This document shows positions 25,804 through 34,458 of a DNA stretch of 50,791 nucleotides, piece by piece. The notes under the pieces were generated by a model. That model was not told the origin of the DNA. It did not search any database and saw only the letters and a program-made list of their open reading frames with translations. Positions within the stretch are counted from its first letter, which is position 1. Each line of letters begins with the position of its first letter. The stretch is from JACPRL01 sp035573715. Lineage in GTDB: Bacteria > Acidobacteriota > Terriglobia > Acidiferrales > 2-02-FULL-67-57. The translations under genes were made by a program, and so were the position numbers. Where the stretch lies: the NCBI GenBank assembly GCA_035573715.1, contig DATLZZ010000020.1:1-50791 (forward strand). The letters run 5' to 3'.

Positions 25804-27480
25804 ATGCGTCTTCGCCGTCGTTCCCTGTTTGTTGTGTCGTGGATTGCCGCGCTCGGGCTTCTGCCTGCCCTCAATTGGGCGCAGCAATCCACCAAAGGTT
25901 CGGGGCAGGCCGACACGCCCAACCCACCGCGCCGCTACGCCATCCGCGGCGCGCGGATCGTGCCGGTCTCCGGCCCGGTGATTGAGAACGGAACCATCGT
26001 GCTGGCCAACGGCGTCATCACTGCGGTTGGAGCCAACATCACCGTCCCACCGGAAGCCTGGGTCATTGAAGGCAAGGGATTGACCGTCTATCCCGGCCTG
26101 ATTGATGCCCTGACCACCATCGGACTGCCGGCGCCGGCGGAAGGGCCGCCAGGAGCGCAGCAAGCGCAACAGCGTGTCCCGCGCTCCGAGGGCGCGTTTG
26201 ACCGCCCCGGAACCACTTCGTGGGAAAACGCCGCTGACCAAATCAAGACCGACGACAAGCGCATCGAGAACTGGCGCAAGCACGGCTTCACCTCGGCGGT
26301 GACGGTCAGCGACCGCGGGCTCATCCCCGGCCAGGCGGCTTTCATCAACCTCGCCGGCGAGCGCACCAACGACATGATTGTCCGCACGCCGGTTGGCCTG
26401 CGCCTCAACCTCCGCGCCACCGGCGGTTTCTTCACCGGCTACCCCGGCTCCCTGATGGGCGTGCTGGCCTACCACAAGCAGGTCTTCGCCGACGCCGAGT
26501 GGAGCGACAAAGTCTGGGCGATGTATTCGGCCAATCCTAAAGGGATGGAGCGACCCGCCTACGACCGTTCGCTGCCGCCGCTGCACAGCGCGGTGGTCAA
26601 CCGCTGGCCGGTTCTCATTCCCGCCACGTGGGCCAAGGAGATCCAGCGGGCCTTGCAACTTTGCCAGGACTTGAACGTCAACGCCATCATCTTCGGCGCG
26701 CATCAGGGCTACGCCGTGGCTGACGCCCTCGCGGCAAGGAGAGTCCCGGTGCTGGTCAGCCTGAAATGGCCGGAGCGCGAAAGAGAAGGCGACCCCGATG
26801 CGGAAGAGCCGCTGCGCGTCCTGCGGATGCGCGCTCGCGCGCCCTCCACACCGGCGGCGCTGCAGAAAGCGGGCGTGAAGTTTGCCTTTTACTCCGACGG
26901 CATCGCGAATCCAAAAGACGTCTTGAAGAACGCCAAGAAAGCGATTGACGCCGGGCTGCCCGCCGACGCTGCGCTGCGCGCGCTCACGCTGAACGCGGCG
27001 GAGATCTTCGGCGTGGCCGACCGGCTCGGCAGCGTGGAGCCCGGCAAAATCGCCAACCTGGTCGTCACCGACGGCGACCTGTTCGAAGAGAAAACCAAAG
27101 TGAAAATGGTCTTCGTCGACGGGCGCAAGTTCGAAGCCCACGAGCCCGGCCGGCCACAGGAAAAGCCGGTGATCAACTTGACGGGTAAATGGAAACTCAC
27201 CATCAACGCCCCACAGGGGCCGGAAGAGCGGACCGCCGACCTCACCATGGCCGAAGACGGCACGCTGAGCGGCTCGGTCACCGGGCCGCGCGGCACCGCC
27301 AGCATCACCAGTGGCTGGGTCAGTGGCAACAAGTTCAGCTTCACGGTGAGCATCACCATGGGCCCGCGCACCCTTGAAGCCACCTACAACGGCACGATGG
27401 AAGGCAACAAGATGACCGGCAGCGTGAGTTTCGGGCCGGCCACCATTGATTTCACCGGCACGAGGCCGGACGCCAACTAG
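25804..27480 (+). CDS. Exported amidohydrolase-fold protein with altered metal site and C-terminal beta domain
   Basis: 558 aa. ATG 25804 follows GAGGAG and starts a signal peptide (SLFVVSWIAALGLLPALNWA). The composite amidohydrolase fold is clear (RYAIRGARIVPVSGPVIENG; AEIFGVADRLGSVEPGKIAN). However, the usual HxH after 'PGLID' is missing: it reads YPGLIDALTTIGL, and the second HxH position reads PAT. A later His (FGAHQGYAV) and Asp (FYSDG) remain. Residues ~465-558 form an added beta-rich, lipocalin-like domain (LTGKWKLTINAPQGPEERTA). It is probably catalytically impaired or metal-poor. First of three tandem paralogues. Confidence 0.87.
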   Translation: MRLRRRSLFVVSWIAALGLLPALNWAQQSTKGSGQADTPNPPRRYAIRGARIVPVSGPVIENGTIVLANGVITAVGANITVPPEAWVIEGKGLTVYPGLIDALTTIGLPAPAEGPPGAQQAQQRVPRSEGAFDRPGTTSWENAADQIKTDDKRIENWRKHGFTSAVTVSDRGLIPGQAAFINLAGERTNDMIVRTPVGLRLNLRATGGFFTGYPGSLMGVLAYHKQVFADAEWSDKVWAMYSANPKGMERPAYDRSLPPLHSAVVNRWPVLIPATWAKEIQRALQLCQDLNVNAIIFGAHQGYAVADALAARRVPVLVSLKWPEREREGDPDAEEPLRVLRMRARAPSTPAALQKAGVKFAFYSDGIANPKDVLKNAKKAIDAGLPADAALRALTLNAAEIFGVADRLGSVEPGKIANLVVTDGDLFEEKTKVKMVFVDGRKFEAHEPGRPQEKPVINLTGKWKLTINAPQGPEERTADLTMAEDGTLSGSVTGPRGTASITSGWVSGNKFSFTVSITMGPRTLEATYNGTMEGNKMTGSVSFGPATIDFTGTRPDAN

Positions 27481-27490
27481 GAGGCCAACG

Positions 27491-28870
27491 ATGAAACTGC
27501 GAATCCTTTTGAGCATTGCACTCCTGGCGGTGGCGCTGCCGGTGGCGGCGCAGCAGTCCACGGTGACTGTGATTCAGAACGCCACCATTCTCACCGTCAC
27601 GCAGGGAACCATCGAGGGCGGCTCCATCCTCATCCGCGACGGCAAGATTGCCCAAGTAGGCAAGGACATCAAAGTGCCCGCCGGCGCCACCGTAATCGAC
27701 GCGACGGGAATGTACGTCACCCCGGGCATCATTGATTGCCACTCGCATATTGCCATCGACGGCGGCGTGAACGAGGGCAGCGTCGCGGTCTCTTCGATGG
27801 CACGCATCGAAGACGTGATTGACCCCGACGACGTTGACATCTACCGCGACCTCGCCGGCGGCGTCACCGCCGCCAACCTGCTGCACGGCAGCGCCAACCC
27901 CATCGGCGGCACCAATGCGGTCATCAAGCTGCGCTGGGGCAAGGACGCGCGCGGCTTGCTCTTCGAAGGCGCGCCGCCGGGCATCAAATTCGCCCTGGGC
28001 GAGAACCCCAAGCGCTCCAACTTCACTCCGCCGCCCGGCACGCCGCGGCGCTACCCCAATACCCGCATGGGCGTGATGGACGTTATCCGGCAGGCCTTCA
28101 TCGAAGCCCGCGAGTACAAGAAACAGTGGGACGACTACCGCAAGCGCTCGTCCGCCGGCGAGAAGAACCTGCTGCCGCCGCCGCGCAACCTGACGCTCGA
28201 GCCGCTGGTCGAAATCCTCGAAGGCAAGCGGTTGGTGCATGCCCACGCCTATCGAGCCGATGAAATCCTCCAGCTCATTCGCCTGGCCGAAGAGTTCGGC
28301 TTCAAAATCGCCACCTTCCAGCATGTGCTCGAAGGCTACAAGGTGGCCGACGAGATGGCCAGGCACGGCGCCGGCGGCTCGACCTTCTCCGACTGGTGGG
28401 CCTACAAGGTGGAAGCCTACGACGCCATTCCCTACAACGCGGCGCTTATGACCGAACGTGGCGTGGTCGTCTCTATCAACTCCGACAGCGCCGAGGAAGC
28501 CCGCCACTTGAACCAGGAGGCCGCCAAGACGATGAAGTTCGGCGGGCTGTCGGAAACCGAGGCGCTTAAGCTGGTGACGCTCAACCCTGCCAAACAGCTC
28601 GGTATTGATAAGCGCGTCGGCTCGATTGAAGTCGGCAAGGACGCCGACCTGGTGATTTACGACAAGCACCCGCTCAGCGTCTACTCGGTGCCGCAGAAGG
28701 TGCTGATTGACGGCGAGGTCTACTTCGACCGCCAGAAGGACATTGCCCACCGCGCCGAAATCGAGAAAGAAAGGAAGGAGCTGAAGGAAAAAGAGAAACC
28801 CAAAGAGCAGAAGAAAGATGAGAAAAAGCCCGACGAAAAGAAGCCTGAGGGAGCGGAGGTGATGCCATGA
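27491..28870 (+). CDS. Exported amidohydrolase with intact metal ligands
   Basis: 459 aa. The ATG is preceded by AGGAGG (6-base spacing) 10 bases after the first paralogue. Signal peptide: ILLSIALLAVALPVAAQ. It keeps the binuclear-metal motifs of the amidohydrolase superfamily: HSH in TPGIIDCHSHIAID, HAH in LVHAHAYRADE, His in ATFQHVLEGYK and Asp in VVSINSDSAEEARHL. The C-terminus is a long Lys/Glu/Pro-rich tail. It resembles imidazolonepropionase/dipeptidase-like exported enzymes; the substrate is unknown. The stop overlaps the next start (ATGA). Confidence 0.9.
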   Translation: MKLRILLSIALLAVALPVAAQQSTVTVIQNATILTVTQGTIEGGSILIRDGKIAQVGKDIKVPAGATVIDATGMYVTPGIIDCHSHIAIDGGVNEGSVAVSSMARIEDVIDPDDVDIYRDLAGGVTAANLLHGSANPIGGTNAVIKLRWGKDARGLLFEGAPPGIKFALGENPKRSNFTPPPGTPRRYPNTRMGVMDVIRQAFIEAREYKKQWDDYRKRSSAGEKNLLPPPRNLTLEPLVEILEGKRLVHAHAYRADEILQLIRLAEEFGFKIATFQHVLEGYKVADEMARHGAGGSTFSDWWAYKVEAYDAIPYNAALMTERGVVVSINSDSAEEARHLNQEAAKTMKFGGLSETEALKLVTLNPAKQLGIDKRVGSIEVGKDADLVIYDKHPLSVYSVPQKVLIDGEVYFDRQKDIAHRAEIEKERKELKEKEKPKEQKKDEKKPDEKKPEGAEVMP

Positions 28871-30186
28871 AGCGCGCCACATTTCTCGCCTCCGTTGCTC
28901 TGCTGGCTGGCGCACTGGCCGCGCCGGCTCACGCGCAGAAGGCGGTGGTCTACGCCCTCACCGGCGCGAAGATCTACACGCTGGCCGGGCCGCCGATTGA
29001 AAACGGCACCGTCATCATCCGCGACGGCAAGATTGCGGCGGTAGGCACAGGCATTGAGGTGCCCGCCGGCGCTGAGGTCATCGACGCCAAAGGCTTGCAG
29101 GTCTACCCGGGCCTGTTCGACTCCTACAGCCGACTGGGGCTGACCGAGATCGGCCAAGTCTCGGCGACGGTTGATCTCAACGAGCTCAACCAGTACAACC
29201 CGCACCTCAACGCCTACAGCGCTATCCATCCCGCCAGCGAGCACATCCCGGTGGCACGCGCCAACGGCATCACGCACGCGGTGTCAGCACCCGGAGGCGG
29301 CGGCTTCGGCGGTGGCGGCGGCGCGGTGATCCCCGGTCAGGCCACGCTCATCAACCTGAGCGGCTGGACAGTGGAGGAGATGGACATTCGCAAGTCGGTG
29401 GGCCTGGTTCTCAACTGGCCGAGCATGCAGACCACAACCTTCGATCTGAGCACCTTCGAAACCCGCCAGCGCCCCTTCGCCGAAGTGAAGAAGGAATACG
29501 AAGAGCGCGTGGGAAAACTCGAGGAATGGCTGGACGCCGCACGGCAGTACGCACAAGCGATGGTCTCACCCGCCGCGTCCACCATCGAGCGCGACCAGAA
29601 GCTCGAGGCGCTGGTGCCGGTGGTCAAGGGAGAGCTGCCGGTGATTGTTAACGCCAACCAGGAACGCGACATCCGAAACGCGCTGGAGTTCTGCCAGAAG
29701 CAGAAGCTGCGCATGATTCTGGCCGGGGGCGGCGAAGCGTGGAAGGTAAAGGACGAGCTAAAGAAGGCCGGCGTGCCGGTCATCCTCCGCCCCGTGCAGA
29801 CATTGCCGATGCAGGAGGACGACCCTTACGATCGCCCCAACACCACGCCGGGCGAGCTCAACCAAGCGGGCGTCAAGATTGCCATCGCGACGTTTGATTC
29901 GTCCGACTCGCGCACGCTGCCCTATGAAGCGGGAAACGCGGTTCCCTTCGGGTTGCCGTGGGAGGAAGCCATCAAGGCCATCACGCTTTATCCGGCGCAG
30001 ATTCTGGGCGTGGGCGATCAGTTGGGCTCCATCGAAGTTGGCAAGCGCGCGAACCTGATTGTGACCGACGGCGACCCGTTGGAGTTCAAGACCCAGGTGC
30101 GCTACTTGTTTATCGGCGGCCAGCCCACCAGCATGGAAAACCGCCACCACCAGCTCTACGAGAAGTATCGCGCCCGCCCCAAGTAG
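28867..30186 (+). CDS. Exported amidohydrolase-fold protein lacking the metal ligands
   Basis: 439 aa with a signal peptide (FLASVALLAGALAAPAHAQ). The fold is that of its two upstream neighbours (YALTGAKIYTLAGPPIENGT; ILGVGDQLGSIEVGKRANLI). But the HxH after PGL reads YPGLFDSYSRLGL, the second HxH reads NAN, and the following His position reads GGGE; only the Asp region (ATFDSSD) is recognisable. A Gly-rich insert (GGGGFGGGGG) lies near residue 145. It is probably a non-catalytic paralogue acting with the intact middle enzyme, perhaps as a hetero-oligomer. It is translationally coupled to that gene by ATGA overlap. Confidence 0.87.
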   Translation: MKRATFLASVALLAGALAAPAHAQKAVVYALTGAKIYTLAGPPIENGTVIIRDGKIAAVGTGIEVPAGAEVIDAKGLQVYPGLFDSYSRLGLTEIGQVSATVDLNELNQYNPHLNAYSAIHPASEHIPVARANGITHAVSAPGGGGFGGGGGAVIPGQATLINLSGWTVEEMDIRKSVGLVLNWPSMQTTTFDLSTFETRQRPFAEVKKEYEERVGKLEEWLDAARQYAQAMVSPAASTIERDQKLEALVPVVKGELPVIVNANQERDIRNALEFCQKQKLRMILAGGGEAWKVKDELKKAGVPVILRPVQTLPMQEDDPYDRPNTTPGELNQAGVKIAIATFDSSDSRTLPYEAGNAVPFGLPWEEAIKAITLYPAQILGVGDQLGSIEVGKRANLIVTDGDPLEFKTQVRYLFIGGQPTSMENRHHQLYEKYRARPK

Positions 30187-30210
30187 GATTGCGCAAGCCG
30201 TCGCTGATGA

Positions 30211-30675
30211 CTAAGGCTTGGTGTGCTCTTTCAGCAGGTGGCGGAGCTCGGACATGAAATCCTTGACGTCCTTGAAGTCCAAGTAGACTGAGGCGAAACG
30301 GACGTAGGCGACTTTGTCGAGCTTGCGCAGGCGCTGCATGATGAGCTCGCCGATTTCGCGCGAGCGCCGCTCGCGGTCGCGGGCGTCGGCGACGAACTGC
30401 TCGACCTCGTCCACCAGCGCTTCCAGCTTCTGCATCGGCACCGGGCGCTTCTCGCAGGCGCGCAGCAGCCCCGCCAGCACCTTGCTGCGGTCGAAGCGCT
30501 CGCGGCGCCCATCTTTCTTGATGACCATGTAGGGGATTTCGTCAATGCGCTCGTAGGTGGTGAAGCGGCGATTGCACTTCAGGCACTGGCGGCGGCGACG
30601 CACCACATCGCCCACCCGCGCTTCCCGCGAGTCCACCACCTTGTCATGCACGTGGCTGCAGAACGGGCACTTCAT
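30211..30675 (-). CDS. nrdR: Transcriptional repressor NrdR
   Basis: A 154-aa regulator of ribonucleotide reductase genes. The N-terminal zinc ribbon has CPFC and CLKC pairs (MKCPFCSHVHDKVVDSREAR; RRQCLKCNRRFTTYER). Then follows the ATP-cone domain (MVIKKDGRRERFDRSKVLAG; LMQRLRKLDKVAYVRFASVY) that senses (d)ATP. It is complete and of normal length. It converges on the amidohydrolase operon and diverges from the sigma-factor operon. No NrdR box was noticed in this window. Confidence 0.97.
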   Translation of the reverse strand: MKCPFCSHVHDKVVDSREARVGDVVRRRRQCLKCNRRFTTYERIDEIPYMVIKKDGRRERFDRSKVLAGLLRACEKRPVPMQKLEALVDEVEQFVADARDRERRSREIGELIMQRLRKLDKVAYVRFASVYLDFKDVKDFMSELRHLLKEHTKP

Positions 30676-30808
30676 CGCGGCTCAGCCTACTACGCAGCCC
30701 CGAAGAGTGACAAGCCGGGCGATCAGTTGCCGGTGCCCAAGGGAACCGCTAAGATGGCGCCCCGGTCCGTGGAAAGGCCTGCCCTGAGTCCCGCTCTGCG
30801 GGACGAGG

Positions 30809-30834
30809 GGAACTTTTCGGTGCCCGAATCCGTT
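30809..30834 (+). promoter_or_regulatory. Candidate ECF-sigma promoter (autoregulation)
   Basis: GGAAC (30809-30813) followed by TTTT, a 17-base spacer and CGTT (30831-30834) resemble the GGAAC/CGTC pair read by ECF sigma factors. It lies about 45 bases before the GTG of the sigma gene, as expected for an autoregulated operon. A small hairpin (GTCCCGC-tct-GCGGGAC, 30788-30804) sits just upstream. Confidence 0.5.
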
Positions 30835-30882
30835 GCATACTAGTGGAAAGAGTGGGCAACCGATGAAGCGGGAGCAGCCGAG

Positions 30883-31470
30883 GTGGAAGATGTCCAGCTC
30901 GTGCGCCGATGCCTGGGGGGCGACACCGCCGCCTGGGAAACCATCGTGCGCACTCACACCCGGCGGGTGTACAACCTCTGCTACCGCTTCACGGCGCGGC
31001 GGGAAGAAGCCGAGGATTTGACCCAGGAGGTTTTTCTCCGCGTGTTTCGCACCTTGAGCAGCTACGACGCAGCGCAGGGCCCGTTGGGGGTCTGGCTGCA
31101 CCGCGTGGCGCGCAACCTGTTGATCGACCACTACCGCGCCACGCGCAAGCTCAAGCACGAGGTCTCTCTCGAAGACACACTGCCCTTCCTGGAGCAGAAA
31201 GAATCGGCGGCGCCGCGGCCCGACCACCTCTTCGCCCGGCACGAGCTCAGCGAGACCATGCAGCAGGCTTTGCTGCGGCTCTCGCCCGAGCTTCGCGAAG
31301 CGGTAATCCTGCGCGACCTGCAGGAGCTCGACTACAAGGAGATCGCGCGGGTGCTCGACGTCCCGGAAGGCACCGTGAAGTCCCGCATCAACCGCGGCCG
31401 GTCGGAGCTGGCGCGTTTGCTCAAGCGCCTGCCCGGGTTTGAGAATCCGGAGGCGGTGACGAGTCTATGA
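30883..31470 (+). CDS. ECF RNA polymerase sigma factor
   Basis: 195 aa. Region 2 reads YNLCYRFTARREEAEDLTQE then VFLRVFRTLSSYD; region 4 reads LRLSPELREAVILRDLQELD and then the helix-turn-helix YKEIARVLDVPEGTVKSRIN. The only start in frame after an upstream TAG is GTG 30883, with GGGAG upstream. It heads a five-gene operon whose first gene junctions overlap by 4 bases. The next gene is its zinc-binding anti-sigma factor. A GGAAC/CGTT promoter upstream suggests autoregulation. Confidence 0.93.
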   Translation: MEDVQLVRRCLGGDTAAWETIVRTHTRRVYNLCYRFTARREEAEDLTQEVFLRVFRTLSSYDAAQGPLGVWLHRVARNLLIDHYRATRKLKHEVSLEDTLPFLEQKESAAPRPDHLFARHELSETMQQALLRLSPELREAVILRDLQELDYKEIARVLDVPEGTVKSRINRGRSELARLLKRLPGFENPEAVTSL

Positions 31471-32138
31471 ACTGGAATTGCGCACAATTCGAGGAACGGC
31501 TGAGCGAATACCTCGACGGCCAACTCGCGCCCGAGGAGCGGGCGGCGGCGGACGCGCACGCCCGTGGCTGCGCGCGCTGCGGCGAATGGCTGGATGCGCG
31601 CCGCGCCACACTGTGGCTGCGCCAGGTCGAGCGCCTGGAGTCGCCGCCGGGGCTGGAGACGCGCATCCTGGCGTTGACCGTGGCGCCGCAGCCGCGTCTC
31701 AGCTTCTGGGAATCGTTCCGGGCCGCTTGGCGAGTGATGGCCACGCCGCGCTTCGCACTGGGCTTGAGCTCCGGCGTTTTGGGTTTGCTGTTGGTGCTGA
31801 ACCTTTTCGGCGTTTCGGTGCGCGATATTCGCGCCGCCGACCTGAGTCCCAGCAACCTCTACCGCATCGCCAACCGCAAGGCGTATCAGACCTACGCCTG
31901 GGGCGTGCGCTATGTCAACGACCTGCGCGTGGTCTACGAGATTCGCTCGCGGCTGGAAGAAATGCAGCCGGAAGCAGCTGAGCCGGCTCCGACGCCGGCT
32001 CCGGCCCAGCCCGCGCCGGCCACGCCGGACCCGAAGAAAAAAGATGAAGGCAACAAGAAAGATCCTTCCTCGCGAGGGGTGCGCCAGCTCTGGTTGCTGG
32101 CCTCCCAGCTCCCGGGGGGCTGGAGAGGACTGCGATGA
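31467..32138 (+). CDS. Membrane anti-sigma factor with zf-HC2-type zinc site
   Basis: 223 aa. The N-terminal domain (NCAQFEERLSEYLDGQLAPE) ends in HARGCARCGEWL, the H-x3-C-x2-C of zinc-binding anti-sigma domains. One membrane segment follows (RFALGLSSGVLGLLLVLNLF), then an extracytoplasmic part with a Pro/Ala-rich linker (PAPTPAPAQPAPATPDPKKK). It would hold the ECF sigma factor inactive at the inner membrane until an envelope signal arrives. Start ATG 31467 overlaps the sigma stop (ATGA). Confidence 0.87.
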   Translation: MNWNCAQFEERLSEYLDGQLAPEERAAADAHARGCARCGEWLDARRATLWLRQVERLESPPGLETRILALTVAPQPRLSFWESFRAAWRVMATPRFALGLSSGVLGLLLVLNLFGVSVRDIRAADLSPSNLYRIANRKAYQTYAWGVRYVNDLRVVYEIRSRLEEMQPEAAEPAPTPAPAQPAPATPDPKKKDEGNKKDPSSRGVRQLWLLASQLPGGWRGLR

Positions 32139-32800
32139 ACTGCGCAACGCACCCTGAAGTGGCTTCCTCGGGATTCTGCAGCGAATGCGGAAAGGGGCTC
32201 TGCCCAGAGTGTGTCCGCGACGTCCGCGGCGTCATCTTTTGCGAAGCGTGCCTGGCGGCGCGCGTGACCGAACCACCCAAGCCCATCCGCCCCCCCGACG
32301 CCCCCAAGCCCGGCGTGGCGCTGGTCTTGGGATTGATCCCCGGCGTAGGCGCAATTTACAACGGCGAGTACCTGAAAGGGTTCGTCCACATCCTCATCTT
32401 TTTTGGGCTTATCGGCTTGGTGGACTCCGTGCACGGCGTGTTTGCGCCGCTTTTCGGGTTCTTGATTGCTGCCTTCTACATTTACATGGTCATTGAGGCC
32501 TACCAGACCGCCAAGCGGCGCTGTCTAGGTCTGGCGCCGGCGCCGCCAGGTTGGGGCGCGCTGGGACTGACGCCGACAGCGGGCCAGGCCACGCCCATCG
32601 GGCCTGTGATCCTCATCGGTCTGGGCGTGCTGTTTCTTCTCGAAACTCTCGACCTTTTCGATTTCAGCTACTTTCGCTACGTGGGGCGCATGTGGCCGCT
32701 GGTGTTGATCGCCGTAGGCGCCTGGATGCTCTGGAAGCGCACCGCGGCGCCGCCGCCGCCCCCACCCAATGCGCCTCCACAAGAAGGAGGGCAACCATGA
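32135..32800 (+). CDS. Membrane protein with N-terminal B-box-like zinc finger
   Basis: 221 aa. Residues 1-~45 carry a Cys/His zinc finger of B-box type (CATHPEVASSGFCSECGKGL; CPECV; CEACL). Four or five hydrophobic segments follow (VALVLGLIPGVGAIYNG; HILIFFGLIGLVDSVHG; LLFVLETL-type segment; MWPLVLIAVGAWMLW), the last pair resembling the DUF5668/LiaF-N module. A Pro-rich tail ends the protein. The exact role is unknown; the operon suggests envelope-stress output or sensing. The start overlaps the anti-sigma stop by 4 bases. Confidence 0.82.
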   Translation: MNCATHPEVASSGFCSECGKGLCPECVRDVRGVIFCEACLAARVTEPPKPIRPPDAPKPGVALVLGLIPGVGAIYNGEYLKGFVHILIFFGLIGLVDSVHGVFAPLFGFLIAAFYIYMVIEAYQTAKRRCLGLAPAPPGWGALGLTPTAGQATPIGPVILIGLGVLFLLETLDLFDFSYFRYVGRMWPLVLIAVGAWMLWKRTAAPPPPPPNAPPQEGGQP

Positions 32801-33057
32801 GCGAGAGTCCGACTTCAACTCCGGCCGCTTCGCTGCCGGCCGTGCAATCCCAAGCGCGCGGGTACTGCTGCTGTATGCGCTGCCGTCTGCGTGGCATCAC
32901 CTGGCCGGTGATGATGATTACCGTAGGGGCGCTGTTTCTGGCCGACCAGTTTACCTCCCGCTTTGACTGGGGTGATTGGTGGCCAGTGCTGCTGATTGTG
33001 CTGGGCTTGATGAAGTTGATTGAACACACCGCGTCCACCGCGGGACACCGGGGCTAG
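32797..33057 (+). CDS. Small two-helix membrane protein (DUF5668/LiaI-LiaF-like), 86 aa
   Basis: ATG 32797 overlaps the previous stop (ATGA) and follows AAGGAGG. The open frame extends further upstream but is shadow there. A Cys-rich juxtamembrane patch (GYCCCMRCRLRG) precedes two hydrophobic helices (ITWPVMMITVGALFLADQF; WWPVLLIVLGLMKLI), the WPV-L-I-x-x-G pattern of the LiaI-LiaF-like transmembrane module. It is followed after 9 bases by a larger protein with the same module. Confidence 0.8.
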   Translation: MSESPTSTPAASLPAVQSQARGYCCCMRCRLRGITWPVMMITVGALFLADQFTSRFDWGDWWPVLLIVLGLMKLIEHTASTAGHRG

Positions 33058-33066
33058 GAGAGCGCG

Positions 33067-34446
33067 ATGAGCAATGGCACGACCTACAAACGGGGCTCGG
33101 TGTTTGGCGCGCTGCTGCTGATCGCCATCGGGCTGCTTTTCCTCTACGCCAACATCACCCCCGACTTCAGTCCTTGGGGGCTGCTGGCCAAGTACTGGCC
33201 GGTGCTCATCATCTTCTGGGGCCTGAGCCGCCTGGCGGACTATTTCATCTTGCGCGGCACCGACCAAGCCGCCGCCGTCACCCGCATCTCCGCCGGCGAC
33301 ATCATCGGCCTGCTTTTCATCTTCATCTTCGGCATGCTGTTCACTCAACTCACCAACGTGCTCAACGACCCCGACAAACGCCGCCGCATTTTCGGCACCG
33401 AGGTCGGGTGCGTGTTCGGCAAGCAGTATGAGTTCACCGACGAGGTGAAGCTCCCGGTGACACCGGGGGCGACGTTGCACCTGGACAACCTGCGCGGCGA
33501 CATTCAGGCCTCCCTTGCCCCGGCCAGCGACCTCATGGTAACCGGCAAGAAAACGGTCTGTGCCGAGTCCGAGGAGGAAGCGCGCACACTCTCCGAGGAT
33601 TTCAAGCTCGCGGCAGAGGGTCCGCCGGACACCCCGCGGGTCCGCTGGGACACGAAGGGCAGACCGGGCGGTTTCGTGAGCGCGGAGGTACAGGCACAAG
33701 TGCCGCGCCGAGTCAACCTCACGGTGGCCACCGAGCGCGGCGACATCGAAGTGCGTGGCCTCGAAGGCAACCTGGACGTCAAAGCGCGGCGAGGCGACGC
33801 CACGGTGGAAGATATCAAAGGTGACGTCGTGCTCGACGTCCGCCGCGCCGATGTGGTGGTGAGCAACATCACCGGCTCGGTGCGGGTGGAAAGCAGCGGA
33901 GGCGAGGTGGAAATCCGCAACGTGACGGGCGGCGCCGCGCTGCTGGGCGAGTGGGGCGGCCCCATTCGGCTGGCCGCCATTCAGGGGCCGGTGCGCTTCG
34001 AGTCACGCCGCACCAAGTTCACCGCTGCCAAGATCGAGGGGGAGTTGACCACCGGCGGCGGCTTCAACCTCCGCGGTGTGCCCGGCGACGTCTTTCTGGA
34101 AACCAAGGACTACGAGATCGACCTGGAAGAAGTGACGGGCGAAATCAGGATCGAGAACCGCAACGGTCCGGTGCGTGTTCGTCTCCCACGCTCACCCCGC
34201 TACCCCATCTCCATTGAGACCCGCAACGGCGACATTGAGCTGGAGATGCCGTCTGCCAGCGACTTCCAAATCACCGCCAGCGCCCGCGACGGCGAAATCC
34301 AGTCCGACTTTGAAGGGCCAGAGCTGAAAGTGGAAGATCAACGCCACAACGACGCCGTTCTCAAGGGTACGGTCGGCCGGGGCGGCACGCCCATCCAGCT
34401 CACGACCACCCACGGCGTCATTCGTCTCCGCCGCGGCGCCCGCTAG
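33067..34446 (+). CDS. Membrane protein with LiaF-like TM module and DUF4097 beta-helix domain
   Basis: 459 aa. Three N-terminal membrane helices (GALLLIAIGLLFLYANI; YWPVLIIFWGLSRLADYFIL; IIGLLFIFIFGMLF) precede a long DUF4097-type domain of repeating short beta units (TERGDIEVRGLEGNLDVKAR; RRADVVVSNITGSVRVES; TRNGDIELEMP). These are thought to form a right-handed beta-helix. DUF4097 proteins often accompany ECF or two-component envelope-stress operons. It is the last gene of the sigma operon and converges on aroA, with 12 bases between the stops. Confidence 0.88.
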   Translation: MSNGTTYKRGSVFGALLLIAIGLLFLYANITPDFSPWGLLAKYWPVLIIFWGLSRLADYFILRGTDQAAAVTRISAGDIIGLLFIFIFGMLFTQLTNVLNDPDKRRRIFGTEVGCVFGKQYEFTDEVKLPVTPGATLHLDNLRGDIQASLAPASDLMVTGKKTVCAESEEEARTLSEDFKLAAEGPPDTPRVRWDTKGRPGGFVSAEVQAQVPRRVNLTVATERGDIEVRGLEGNLDVKARRGDATVEDIKGDVVLDVRRADVVVSNITGSVRVESSGGEVEIRNVTGGAALLGEWGGPIRLAAIQGPVRFESRRTKFTAAKIEGELTTGGGFNLRGVPGDVFLETKDYEIDLEEVTGEIRIENRNGPVRVRLPRSPRYPISIETRNGDIELEMPSASDFQITASARDGEIQSDFEGPELKVEDQRHNDAVLKGTVGRGGTPIQLTTTHGVIRLRRGAR

Positions 34447-34458
34447 GGCAAGCCCGCC

